A DNA stretch of 62,110 nucleotides, taken from an uncultured Alphaproteobacteria bacterium (GTDB lineage: Bacteria > Pseudomonadota > Alphaproteobacteria > RF32 > CAG-239). The DNA lies in contig CAKQMD010000006.1 of NCBI GenBank assembly GCA_934254925.1, positions 1 to 62,110 on the forward strand, read 5' to 3'. Each line of letters opens with the position of its first letter. Within the stretch, counting starts at the first letter, position 1. The notes below the pieces were generated by a model. It was not told where the DNA came from and did not search any database. It worked only from the letters and a program-made list of their open reading frames with translations. Shown in pieces: positions 49,501-57,594 of the stretch. A program made the position numbers and the translations under genes.

Positions 49501-49815
49501 AAAGAGTTTTTCCCATCTACGGAGAAGTTGGAACAAATTTTAATGACTATTTCAGGCATGGATGCAGATTATATCAAAGCCAAATTTGCTGATTTTGTGC
49601 AAAAATATCATTTAACCGCAAGACAAAACCAATTTTTATCAATGTTGCAAAATCAAATTATTGCTAATAATGGCATAAATTTTGCAAGATTATATCAAGC
49701 CCCGTTTACATCGCTCGATAAAAACAGCATAGACGGTGTGTTTAGTAGTGTTCAAGCAGTTGAATTGTTTGAAATTTTGGATAATTTTAAAATTGAAGAA
49801 ACGAGAGCCGAATAA
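46507..49815 (+). CDS. hsdR: Type I restriction endonuclease subunit R
   Basis: Protein of 1102 residues. N-terminal DUF4145-like helical region (residues 10-125), a coiled coil, then the endonuclease domain with the PD-(D/E)xK pattern (GRCDYVLWGKDGSPLAVIEAKK, about 238-257). The SF2 translocase motor follows, with Walker A QATGTGKT (near 369-376), DESH box (IIADESHRSIY, near 455) and motif VI (QMIGRGTRLCKDLFG). An EcoEI/EcoKI-type C-terminal domain completes the usual layout. It cuts unmodified DNA after translocation. It shares TAATG with the hsdM start and heads a five-gene overlapping operon. Confidence 0.95.
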   Translation: MVSSNFTLLQEKTPQLYQIATFAEEYVYSDPQSSISKARLFAERITTILYKAYHIEVPQSSSFVDLLQNEKFKKVIPSVILYKLNFIRRTANGVVHGCDAKSAQALQLLQEIYDVSKWFAAIALGVQAQDYPDFIAPKPKKQITNEEKIDAANIKLQETLDELEKLKLELATVKTAKESKEIAVDELKYSEEQTRKHLIDTMIRAAHWNISTDGSNTDEVGQEVEVDNQPTPTGKGRCDYVLWGKDGSPLAVIEAKKTSENADKGKKQASLYADALEKQYGKRPVIFYTNGFETKIWDDANKYPPRTVWGIYSRDSLERLIYQRDKGDIATAQPDPNITGRDYQIRAIKAVCETFSKKQRKALIVQATGTGKTRVSIALSKLLQDKGWAKRILFLCDRNALVKQASRNFNTLLNSVLSSVLKSNKNQHADIVFSTYPTMMNQYAKYDVGYFDLIIADESHRSIYNVYADIFKYFDCLQVGLTATPVDFVNRNTFQLFNCEEGKPTFYYSLEEAIEQGYLVDYVAYRYDTQFLRKGIHYNQLNPEQIKDLEESGDIDTELSVEARSIDTQVMNRPTTKLIIQNLMENGIKDADGQTIGKTIIFARNHDHAAFILSIIDEMYPQYGGKLAAVIDIYDGRAESLIDDFSDKDNPLKIAISVDMMDTGIDVPEVVNLVFAKPVKSKVKFWQMIGRGTRLCKDLFGRGKDKLYFKIFDHWQNFAYFEQDDNKKKQIKAPEQKSLMQKIFENRIEICKLAQSQQNSDIQQQMVDQLSDMINQLPENSISVKEKWKEKHFFAKKENLDFTKADTEVRLKSDLAKLMQWIDIQGHAPSFRFDNLVTSIEKSILQKKPCEDLQQKMIEKVALLPTNLHKVEAKQETIDKVLSLEFWQGATFADLEEIRQDLRDLMYLAEDDGAHTLPPRILNISEDESQIKFEQVKKLYPNVSEAYKRQITDILQNIIDTEPVIQKIKSGQGLTSKEFDQILSLIMVQNPSLDKQTLKEFFPSTEKLEQILMTISGMDADYIKAKFADFVQKYHLTARQNQFLSMLQNQIIANNGINFARLYQAPFTSLDKNSIDGVFSSVQAVELFEILDNFKIEETRAE

Positions 49816-51350
49816 TGACTTATCAAGAGTTTAAGCAAAAAGTAGATGCTTTATGGGAAAAATTTTGGACAGGCGGTATTACAAACCCGTTGTCAGTAAT
49901 TGAGCAGATTACTTATTTGATTTTTTTGAAAATGCTTGATGAGCAAGAAGATAAAAAGGCTCGTATTGCCAAACTTACACGTAGTACTTATAAAACAAAT
50001 TTTCCTGATTTTAAAATCAATCCTTTTGATGAAAATTCTCCTGAGATAAAAGGGAAAGAAGTCCGTTGGAGTACGTTCAAACATCAAAGCGGTGATGCTC
50101 TATTAGATACAATGCGTAATAAGGTTTTTCCTTTTTTGAAGCAGTGTGATTTTTCAAACACCAAAGCCGGAGCATATTTGAAAGATGCATATTTGCTGAT
50201 TAATAAACCGTCTTTGTTGAGTGATGCAATTAATGATATTGATGCTCTTCCTTTGGAACAAGATGACATTAAGGGCAATTTGTATGAATATCTGTTAAGC
50301 AAGCTATCAACCGCTGGAATTAATGGACAATTCAGAACACCAAGACACATTATTAAGATGATTGTTGAATTGGTTGATCCTAAGAAAGATGAGCGTATTG
50401 CTGACCCAATGTGTGGTACCGCCGGTTTTTTGGTTACAGCATTGAATCATATTTTGCAAAAAAACAGCTCATCATCTGGGCAAATAACAGATGATTATTA
50501 TGCCGGAGATTTGTTATCTGATGCTGATCGCAAGTTTATGCAAGAAGAAATGTTTTATGGCTTTGATTTTGATGCTAGCATGTTACGTGTTGCTTCAATG
50601 AATATGATGCTTCATGGTGTTGAAAACCCCAATATCTTTTATCAAGATGCTTTTTCGCAAAACTTTTATGAGAGAAATCCCGAACAAGCAAAATCTTACT
50701 TTGATGTGATATTAGCTAATCCACCATTCAAAGGCTCTTTAGATTATGATGATGTTTCACCTGATTTGTTGAGCAAGGTCAGAACCAAAAAGACCGAAGT
50801 CTTGGCTATTCCGTTCTTTTTAAGATTATTAAAATCAGGTGGTAGAGCTGGCATTATTGTTCCTGCCGGTATTCTTTCGACTGAAAATGAGGCTTATAAG
50901 CAAGCTCGTAAGATGTTGATTGAAGACAATCAGCTCGATGCCGTTATTACAATGCCTTCAGGTGTGTTTAAGCCTTATGCCGGAGTGGCAACGGCGGTTT
51001 TGTTGTTTGCTAAAGGCGGAAATACCGATAAAGTTTGGTTTTATGAAATGGAAAATTGCGGCTTTAGTCTTGATGATAAACAAACACCGATAGATGCTAA
51101 TGATATTCCTGAGATTATAGAATTTTATAAAGATAAAAAAGAAAGCAAAAAGTCTTTTAACGTGAGTAAAGAAGAGTTGGTTGCTCAAGATTATTCGTTA
51201 TTGCCTTCTAAATATAAAGAAGTGGAATATAAACCACGTGTGTTTGAGCATACCCCGCAAGAATATGTACAAATGATTATCGAATCAGAAAAGAAATCTT
51301 TAGCCATGCTCGAAAAACTGCAAAAAATGCTGGAGGTAAAACATGGTTAA
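49815..51350 (+). CDS. hsdM: Type I DNA methyltransferase subunit M
   Basis: N6-adenine methyltransferase of 511 residues. N-terminal HsdM domain (FKQKVDALWEKFWTGGITNPLSVIEQITYLIFLKML), SAM-binding motif I (DPMCGTAGFLVTALNH, near 196) and catalytic motif IV NPPF (residues 302-305). With HsdS it protects host DNA; with HsdR it restricts. Overlaps hsdR by one base and hsdS by 8 bp. Confidence 0.96.
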   Translation: MTYQEFKQKVDALWEKFWTGGITNPLSVIEQITYLIFLKMLDEQEDKKARIAKLTRSTYKTNFPDFKINPFDENSPEIKGKEVRWSTFKHQSGDALLDTMRNKVFPFLKQCDFSNTKAGAYLKDAYLLINKPSLLSDAINDIDALPLEQDDIKGNLYEYLLSKLSTAGINGQFRTPRHIIKMIVELVDPKKDERIADPMCGTAGFLVTALNHILQKNSSSSGQITDDYYAGDLLSDADRKFMQEEMFYGFDFDASMLRVASMNMMLHGVENPNIFYQDAFSQNFYERNPEQAKSYFDVILANPPFKGSLDYDDVSPDLLSKVRTKKTEVLAIPFFLRLLKSGGRAGIIVPAGILSTENEAYKQARKMLIEDNQLDAVITMPSGVFKPYAGVATAVLLFAKGGNTDKVWFYEMENCGFSLDDKQTPIDANDIPEIIEFYKDKKESKKSFNVSKEELVAQDYSLLPSKYKEVEYKPRVFEHTPQEYVQMIIESEKKSLAMLEKLQKMLEVKHG

Positions 51351-52542
51351 TCAATTACCTCAAGGTTGGAAAGAAGATAGAATAGATAATTTATCGTATA
51401 AGATACTGAGTGGAGGAACTCCAAATAGATCTATATCTAGCTATTATGGGGGAAACATTCCATGGGTAAAAACTGGAGAAGTTCAAGATTGCGTTATTTA
51501 TGATACTGAGGAGACAATCACAGAAGAGGGGTTAAAAAATTCTTCTGCTAAAGTATTTCCGAAGGGGACTTTGCTTGTTGCTCTTTATGGTGCAACAGCC
51601 GCTAAATTGGCTATTTTGGCAATAGATGCTGCAACTAATCAAGCTTGTTGCGGTATTCAAGTGGATGAGAGTAAAATATTGATGAAATATATTTATTATT
51701 ATTTACTTGGCCAAAGGAGTAATTTATTAGCTTTGACAAGTGGTGCTGGACAACAAAATTTAAATGTGGGAAAAATCAAAAATTATTATATTTCTTATCC
51801 AACAGATAAAGATGAGCAGGATTATATTGTAAAAACTTTAGACGCAGTTGCAGAAATGATTAAATTGCGTAAAGAAACCATTCAATTAACCAAAGACCTT
51901 ATCCCCGCCATTTTCCAAGAAATGTTTGGAAACATTAGAGGCAGTGAACCTATAAAAAAACATGTTATAGTTAACCCTCGAAAAGTATCATTGAATGATG
52001 ATGTAGAAGTGTCTTTTTTTTCAATGGCTGATGTTTCTGTTGATGGTTATATTTTATCATCCCAGAGAAGGCGTTATTCTGATGTTCGTAATGGTTTTTC
52101 CTCTTTTATGAATGATGATGTTATCCTCGCAAAAATAACACCTTGTTATGAAAATGGAAAAGGAGCAATAGTTAGAGATTTAATTAATGGTATTGGTTTT
52201 GGCAGTACGGAATTTTATGTTCTCCGTTGCGATAAACAATATATTTTACCAGAATACTTATTTTATTTGCTGCGTTCTGATGACTTTATGGAATTAGGGA
52301 AATGCCATATGAAGGGAGCTGCAGGTCAAAAGAGATTAGATAAATCATTCTTGCAAAATTTTGGTATTGTTTATCCTCCATTGCCTTTGCAAAAAGAATT
52401 TGCAGATAAAGTTGAACAAATTAATCAAAATTTGAAAATTCAACAAGAAGACCTTGATAGATTAGAAGAACTTTTTGACCAATTACTTCAAAAAGCCTTT
52501 ACCGGAGAACTCACCAGAGGAGAAGATTATGGAAAGCACTAA
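51343..52542 (+). CDS. hsdS: Type I specificity subunit S
   Basis: Protein of 399 residues with two target-recognition domains, each followed by a conserved spacer helix: TRD1 about residues 1-160 then DEQDYIVKTLDAVAEMIKLRKETIQLTKDLIPAIFQEMFG; TRD2 about 200-345 then LPLQKEFADKVEQINQNLKIQQEDLDRLEELFDQLLQKAF. It determines the bipartite DNA sequence recognised. Overlaps hsdM by 8 bp and the ATPase gene by 14 bp. The recognition sequence cannot be predicted here. Confidence 0.94.
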   Translation: MVNQLPQGWKEDRIDNLSYKILSGGTPNRSISSYYGGNIPWVKTGEVQDCVIYDTEETITEEGLKNSSAKVFPKGTLLVALYGATAAKLAILAIDAATNQACCGIQVDESKILMKYIYYYLLGQRSNLLALTSGAGQQNLNVGKIKNYYISYPTDKDEQDYIVKTLDAVAEMIKLRKETIQLTKDLIPAIFQEMFGNIRGSEPIKKHVIVNPRKVSLNDDVEVSFFSMADVSVDGYILSSQRRRYSDVRNGFSSFMNDDVILAKITPCYENGKGAIVRDLINGIGFGSTEFYVLRCDKQYILPEYLFYLLRSDDFMELGKCHMKGAAGQKRLDKSFLQNFGIVYPPLPLQKEFADKVEQINQNLKIQQEDLDRLEELFDQLLQKAFTGELTRGEDYGKH

Positions 52543-54067
52543 GTCTGTATATACAAATAATGTCTTGAAGTCTATGACTTTAGAAAACTTTAAGTGTTTT
52601 CATCAACCAGTAAAAATTGATTTTTCACAAATTACCATGCTGTATGGTCCCAACAGTGCCGGTAAAAGTTCCATATTGCAGGCTATTTGCTATATGGCTG
52701 AAGTATTAAATGGCAATCTTGATGTGGATATTACATCGCATGGTGGTGAAGGAATGGATCTTGGCGGTTTTCAAAATCTGCTCTATAACCATGATTTGAA
52801 TAATACAATGAAAATCGGTTTTGAATTGGATCTAAATTATGTTACTGTAGATGATTTTGTTAAATTTGAAGACATAAATAATTATGCGTCAGTTAACAAT
52901 ATATTTATTCAAATTGAAATATCACATAGTGATTATGAGCATCATCCGTATGTATCAAAAATTAAATATTTATATAATCAAAAATATAAACTGGGCTTAA
53001 ATGTTGATAAAGATTTATCAAAACCATACATTGCATTGCACGCATATGATGAAGCTGATATGTTTGATTATGAGCTTAATGATGATGAAATAGAAAAAAC
53101 ATATGATGAATTATTTTCTGATTATAGCCAAGACTGTATATTTATCGAAGTTGATGGAAAAAATAAATTAGGTGCATTGCCTAGAATCAAAAAAGATGAT
53201 TATTTTAGAATTTTTGATGACGATATGGATGTAAGAACTCGGCATGTTTTGAATTTGATTCACATTCCATTAAACATATTAAGAACATTAACAAAACAAT
53301 ATAGATTTCTTGGTCCAATAAGAAATATTCCTCCACGGAATTTTATGCCACAGAAAAGCCATACAGATGAACGATGGGCAGATGGCATGGCAGCTTGGGA
53401 TGCAATACAAAATATGTCTGATGATGAGTTTAGTTTACTAAATAAATTTTTAGGGGAAGAATATCTAAATTCAGGATACCGATTTAGAAAAAAAGAGCTA
53501 AGCTATATTGCTACAGCTTTCATAAAAAATACGACTTCAGAATCTTTTAATGCCAGCATTATAAACAATTATAAAACAGATACCAAACAATGGGTATTAT
53601 GGGATGAAAAAAACAATATAGAAGTTAAGCCTCATGATATAGGTGTGGGTATTTCTCAACTATTACCTTTTTTGATTGCTATGATTTATGATATTCGAAG
53701 TGATGGTATTATTAATATGGTAGCAATAGAACAGCCTGAGCTTCATATTCATCCTAAAATGCAAGTTGAGCTTGGTGATGTTTTGATTAATAGAGCACAA
53801 ATGGGAATGCCCTTATTTATAGAATCTCATAGTGAACACATTCTTTTGCGTTTGCTTAGACGCATTAGGCAAACAACAAACGACGAAGTTCCACCTGAAA
53901 GAAAGCAACTTTACCCAGAAAATCTTTCGATTTTATACGTAAATCCACCTAAAGATAATAACCAATCTCCCCAAATTTATAAATTAAGGGTAGATAGTAA
54001 TGGTTCTTTTATTGATCCATGGCCAGAAGGATTTTTTGGTGAAAGAGGTAAGGAGCTATTTGGATGA
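52529..54067 (+). CDS. OLD-like AAA ATPase (DUF3696 type) in the hsd operon
   Basis: Protein of 512 residues starting at ATG 52529 behind AGAGGAGAAG, inside the end of hsdS. SMTLENFKCFHQPVKIDF leads to Walker A GPNSAGKS (residues 40-47). Late motifs are VAIEQPELHIHPKMQ (Walker B/signature) and PLFIESHSEHILLRLLRRIRQ, the DUF3696-type terminus. There is no Toprim domain, so it is not a complete OLD nuclease; the effector is probably the overlapping next gene. Such ATPases sense phage in several two-gene systems. Tight overlap with hsdS suggests it works with, or backs up, the restriction system. Confidence 0.85.
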   Translation: MESTKSVYTNNVLKSMTLENFKCFHQPVKIDFSQITMLYGPNSAGKSSILQAICYMAEVLNGNLDVDITSHGGEGMDLGGFQNLLYNHDLNNTMKIGFELDLNYVTVDDFVKFEDINNYASVNNIFIQIEISHSDYEHHPYVSKIKYLYNQKYKLGLNVDKDLSKPYIALHAYDEADMFDYELNDDEIEKTYDELFSDYSQDCIFIEVDGKNKLGALPRIKKDDYFRIFDDDMDVRTRHVLNLIHIPLNILRTLTKQYRFLGPIRNIPPRNFMPQKSHTDERWADGMAAWDAIQNMSDDEFSLLNKFLGEEYLNSGYRFRKKELSYIATAFIKNTTSESFNASIINNYKTDTKQWVLWDEKNNIEVKPHDIGVGISQLLPFLIAMIYDIRSDGIINMVAIEQPELHIHPKMQVELGDVLINRAQMGMPLFIESHSEHILLRLLRRIRQTTNDEVPPERKQLYPENLSILYVNPPKDNNQSPQIYKLRVDSNGSFIDPWPEGFFGERGKELFG

Positions 54068-54951
54068 TTAATTGTTATGCTATCGAACCAGAAGCCATAA
54101 ATTCATTTTCTGACTTAACGTCGACTGTAGATTTAATGGAATATATTACAGCTCGAAGATTGTTCGTATATCCCGCATATAAATGGTTTAGCGATGTTTA
54201 CGAAAAATGTTCAGATCATAAAAATGACACTATGGTTACTGAATATTTAAATAACTTTTTAAAATTTTCAATAAAATCTTCGTTAGATTATGACGAAGAT
54301 AAAGAATGGATTATTAATGCGGAGCAACAAATCCAAAGTCTGAATGAATTAAAAGCAATTATCAACTTAAATAAATCAGGAAAAAAATATGTTAGATTAT
54401 CGGAATGTAATTCAATGCATCCTTTATTGAATGTTCAGCACTCTTTTAATATTGCAAGAACACCATCTGCAATTGTAGATAATTTTGATATATTACTAAA
54501 ATATGCCAACAGAATAGTTTTTGTTGATAGATTCTTTGATATAACAAATGCTTGTTGTACAAATATTGTTGATGAGATAAAGAGCAGAGTATTACGTTAT
54601 AATAGACAAGGAAAGCTTAATTTCGCATTTTGTATCTCAAAAGAAAAATATAATGAGAAGATAATCTTAGCAAGAAAACAGAAGTTTTTTGATTATTATT
54701 TTAAAAAATTACGTTCAGATTTGACTAATGTTATAGATGTATATCTTATTGAAGAAAAGTATTTTCATAATCGATTTGTCTTAAGTGAAATTGCATCTTG
54801 GCAAGGAGGAAATGGTTTTTCTGATAATTCAAATAGCGGAGGTGTCGATAATGATGATTTTACCCCTATGGATTATGGGCATTATCAGAAAATGGTATCA
54901 TATTTGACACAAGATCATTGTTCATATCATTTTGAGTTTAAGCTTGAATAA
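54064..54951 (+). CDS. Unknown partner of the hsd-linked ATPase, possible PLD-like fold
   Basis: Protein of 295 residues, family not recognised, starting in a 4-bp ATGA overlap with the ATPase gene. Helical N-terminus (residues 1-120), then alternating strands and helices: NRIVFVDRFFDI, KLNFAFCISKEKY, VIDVYLIEEKYFHNRFVLSE. The late FHNRFVL motif followed by a Gly/Asn/Asp-rich loop (GGNGFSDNSNSGG) resembles the end of phospholipase D-like domains (H-x-K/R), but a second HxK motif is not evident. As the last gene of hsdR-M-S-ATPase-X it is the likely effector of an add-on defence module. Assignment is tentative. Confidence 0.65.
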   Translation: MINCYAIEPEAINSFSDLTSTVDLMEYITARRLFVYPAYKWFSDVYEKCSDHKNDTMVTEYLNNFLKFSIKSSLDYDEDKEWIINAEQQIQSLNELKAIINLNKSGKKYVRLSECNSMHPLLNVQHSFNIARTPSAIVDNFDILLKYANRIVFVDRFFDITNACCTNIVDEIKSRVLRYNRQGKLNFAFCISKEKYNEKIILARKQKFFDYYFKKLRSDLTNVIDVYLIEEKYFHNRFVLSEIASWQGGNGFSDNSNSGGVDNDDFTPMDYGHYQKMVSYLTQDHCSYHFEFKLE

Positions 54952-55001
54952 CCTCACTGCTCTTTGGGAAGAAATTAAAGAATACAATAAATTAAGGTAT
55001 T

Positions 55002-55910
55002 TTAAATTTTAATATCAAATAAGTTGAGCAAATTTGAAGTTTGTTTCTTAGATAATTTAAAATCTAGAAACCATTTGTTTAAAATCTCATCAATATAGTT
55101 CATTTCAGGTCTTAATAAATTTCGATATCTTTTTATTTGTCTCGCATCAAGAATATTACTTTTGAAGTCTTTCTTAGATGAAATACCTTTGTAATAATGA
55201 AATGTGATTTTCAACACTTTTTTCATTCTTCTTGTTGCGTTTAATACGTGCTCTTTTAATAAATTATCTGTGTCATAATATTTAATTAAAAAAGCATTGA
55301 CATTATAAAGAGATGCGTAAACTTTAGCAATAGATTTAGGTAGTTGCATCAAAATATTATATAATTGGTCTTGGTAGGGTTTTGATCGATAATCTATTTC
55401 TTGAGTTAAAATGTTATTGTCATTTATAATATAACAAATATCCTCATTCAAGTAGGTTAAAATTTCATATAATTGAGGGGATTCTTTAGCAATGAAGCCA
55501 TAAGAATTTAGATTTAACTTAGCAACATCTAATGAAATTGGGATTTCATATCCCGGAGATTTTTTTGAATAATGTTTAATTTCTGATATGATATTACTAT
55601 AATAACAACATAATGTTTTTCCGGAGATATTAATATCATAGAATAATTTTATCAAAAGAGCTTTTTCATTGCATTTGTTGATGTTTCTTTCTTTTTTATA
55701 GCTCAACCAATAGGCAGATAAAGCACCAAAACCAGCTCCAAATAATGATGAAAGGAGGTTATTCCATTCTATTTTCTTTAAAAGTTCAACTATTTGATAC
55801 AAAATATCCATTTTCTTCTCTATTGTATTAGTAAATTTATTATATTCTATTGATTTTAGAATAAAAGAGCAAGAAAACATTTTATATTTAGCAGCATTAT
55901 ATTGCTCCAT
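55002..55910 (-). CDS. Membrane-anchored helical protein of unknown function
   Basis: Up to 302 residues. The long version starts at ATG 55910, overlapping the stop of the winged-helix gene by 14 bp. A shorter 269-residue version from ATG 55811 is also possible, preceded by AGAGAAG. One transmembrane segment (LLSSLFGAGFGALSAYWLSY) near the N-terminus is followed by a long, Lys/Tyr-rich, mostly helical cytoplasmic part. No enzymatic motif was recognised. It is convergent with the hsd operon and probably co-transcribed with the winged-helix gene. Very AT-rich. Confidence 0.6.
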   Translation of the reverse strand: MEQYNAAKYKMFSCSFILKSIEYNKFTNTIEKKMDILYQIVELLKKIEWNNLLSSLFGAGFGALSAYWLSYKKERNINKCNEKALLIKLFYDINISGKTLCCYYSNIISEIKHYSKKSPGYEIPISLDVAKLNLNSYGFIAKESPQLYEILTYLNEDICYIINDNNILTQEIDYRSKPYQDQLYNILMQLPKSIAKVYASLYNVNAFLIKYYDTDNLLKEHVLNATRRMKKVLKITFHYYKGISSKKDFKSNILDARQIKRYRNLLRPEMNYIDEILNKWFLDFKLSKKQTSNLLNLFDIKI

Positions 55911-56313
55911 TTAATGCTAGCTTCAACTGTGTGAGTTCGGCAAGAAGTCTGTCGGCTCGTGCTTTTTCAAATTCGTATTGTTTTTTATAGTATTCGGCGT
56001 CTCGTTGAAAGTTCAGAGCTTCTTGCAGAATCATACGTTTATCAACGTTGCTTAAATCAACGCAAGCGATGGTTAAGTATGGTTTGTCGGTTAGTTCTAA
56101 CATTCTGCGACCGTGGGTATCCATTGATTTGATAAGGTATCCCTCGCGGATAAGGCTGTTTATCATCACTTTGGCGGAATTTACCGTTAATCCCAAAGCC
56201 ATGGAGATTTTGTCATTTCCCATAAAGAATTTATGATTGTTGTTTGTTTTATATTTGACGAAGTCCAATAATAGACGTTCGGTAATAGATAATGTAGCTT
56301 TACTTTTGCTCAT
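55897..56313 (-). CDS. Winged-helix DNA-binding protein with coiled-coil tail
   Basis: Protein of 138 residues. Residues 8-85 look like a winged helix: SITERLLLDFVKYKT, then GNDKISMALGLTVNSAKVMINSLIREGYLIKSMDTHGRRMLELTDKPYL. Residues 95-135 form a coiled coil (ALNFQRDAEYYKKQYEFEKARADRLLAELTQLK), suited to dimerisation. Directly upstream on its 5' side is an array of six 16-bp palindromes (56394-56536), the obvious candidate binding sites, so it may be an autoregulator or a replication/partition protein of the element. ATG 56313 follows AAGGAGAA. Confidence 0.75.
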   Translation of the reverse strand: MSKSKATLSITERLLLDFVKYKTNNNHKFFMGNDKISMALGLTVNSAKVMINSLIREGYLIKSMDTHGRRMLELTDKPYLTIACVDLSNVDKRMILQEALNFQRDAEYYKKQYEFEKARADRLLAELTQLKLALNGAI

Positions 56314-56393
56314 ATGTTCTCCTTATAAACTTTTGTCCTGAAAATATTTATTTGCGGAGAATGTGAGATTTTAAATTGAACAAAATTAGAGGC

Positions 56394-56536
56394 GGAAATC
56401 GTTATTTCCACTTATAAAGCTTGCGGAAACGGTTATTTCCGGAGACTCAAAAACGGAAATCTATATTTCCACTTTAGGAAGTCTATATTGCCAGCACCGG
56501 AAACCGTTATTTCCGCCACTGGAAGTTTATATTTCC
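56394..56536. repeat. Six phased 16-bp palindromes (iteron or operator array)
   Basis: Copies of GGAA(A/G)-N6-ATT(T/G)CC start at 56394, 56425, 56455, 56477, 56499 and 56521. Typical forms are GGAAATCGTTATTTCC, GGAAACCGTTATTTCC and GGAAATCTATATTTCC. The start-to-start distances of 31, 30, 22, 22 and 22 bp are close to three and two helical turns, so all sites face one side of the DNA. This is the pattern of iterons or of a cooperative operator array. It lies 80 bp upstream of the winged-helix gene. Confidence 0.88.
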
Positions 56537-56593
56537 TCGTTAAATTGCTCAATCCCTTATCATACAAGGATTTTAGAGCAAAATTTACCCTCT

Positions 56594-56636
56594 ATAATAG
56601 TATTATAATAGATATAAAAAAGAACTATTATAATAG
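56594..56636. other. AT-rich inverted repeats beside the palindrome array
   Basis: TATTATAATAG (56601-56611) and CTATTATAATAG (56625-56636), each nearly self-complementary, sit in a stretch with almost no G or C. Together with the neighbouring array this resembles a DNA-unwinding element of an origin, or alternatively a divergent promoter region. Confidence 0.45.
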
Positions 56637-56771
56637 AACCGGAATTAAAATAGCTTTCTTTTTTCTTAGCTTAAAATAGCCCTCAAATTAAACAAAACAA
56701 ACCTCTGGGGTGATTTAATCATCCGGAAATTAAAAAGAAATCAGAAAGCCGTCCGCCGTGTGCCGCCCAAC

Positions 56772-56805
56772 AAAAAAGAGGTGTCATGCTCGCACATCAC
56801 ACCTC
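56772..56805 (-). terminator. Minus-strand hairpin terminator without an assigned gene
   Basis: GAGGTGT / ACACCTC arms (56778-56784 and 56799-56805) are followed on the minus strand by six T. The only gene to its right is on the plus strand, so a short antisense or small RNA may end here. Confidence 0.6.
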
Positions 56806-56949
56806 AACCCAGACAATTCGTGTTTATAATCGAAACATAGCCATCAGCTACATAAGTATTTATCTAGTCAAAGGTTTGTTTTTGCCAAATCGCAAAATAG
56901 GTTTTATTTCTGATAAATATCCTTATAAGAAACCAGATAAGGAGTGGAA

Positions 56950-57492
56950 ATGTTGATTTATAATCCTGAAGATAAAACTTATTCTAAATTTATTACCATT
57001 GAGGAAATGGCAGAAGTCCAAGAACAAATCAAACAAATAGAAGAGAGATTAAAGAATACGCCGGTTAATCCGCCATATAATTTTGAGAGCGAAGGTAACA
57101 TTGATATCAATTCGGTCAGCGAGTTGAAAAAATTGATTAGAACCAACAATTTTAATCTAAATGCCTCAATCAATCGCCGCAGAGCCAGTTTATTTTTAGT
57201 GGCTTGCTATTTCTGCATGGAAAAAGAGCCGCTTGATTTCCTTATTGCCGAGGGAAGCGAGCTCAATAGAACCGATATATTCGGATATAATGCTATTATG
57301 TCCGTTATTTTGAACGAAAATATGGAAGATGATACCAAATTACAAACCATCCAAATGTTGATAAACAAAGGAGTTGATGTGAATTGGCTCAATATCCAAG
57401 GTGAAACAGCTTTAACCTTGTCCTTAGAGCGAATAGAGCTTGATATTGCCAACCTATTGCTGGATAACGGAGCGGTGCTTTATAAAAATTGA
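56950..57492 (+). CDS. Ankyrin-repeat protein
   Basis: Protein of 180 residues from ATG 56950 (AAGGAG 5 bp upstream). Residues 85-180 contain ankyrin-type units: SLFLVACYFCMEKEPLDFLIAEGSELNRTDIFGYNAIMSVIL, then LQTIQMLINKGVDVNWLNIQGETALTLSLER, then IANLLLDNGA. The N-terminal part has a short coiled coil. It is a small soluble protein-protein interaction module; a second ankyrin gene lies at 60.0 kb. Partner unknown. Confidence 0.82.
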   Translation: MLIYNPEDKTYSKFITIEEMAEVQEQIKQIEERLKNTPVNPPYNFESEGNIDINSVSELKKLIRTNNFNLNASINRRRASLFLVACYFCMEKEPLDFLIAEGSELNRTDIFGYNAIMSVILNENMEDDTKLQTIQMLINKGVDVNWLNIQGETALTLSLERIELDIANLLLDNGAVLYKN

Positions 57493-57594
57493 GAAAACTT
57501 GACATTCTGGGGATTATTTAACATAATCCCCTTAAAAGTGAATTTATGCCAACTTGTCCCACTTTACCCAAACGGACTAAACAGGAGAAATATA

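Larger units (their letters stand above)
56314..56949. other. Gene-free region with origin-like features
   Basis: 635 bp between divergent genes containing the six-palindrome array, an adjoining very AT-rich segment with CTATTATAATAG repeats, and a minus-strand hairpin terminator. No protein-coding gene was recognised. Confidence 0.65.
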
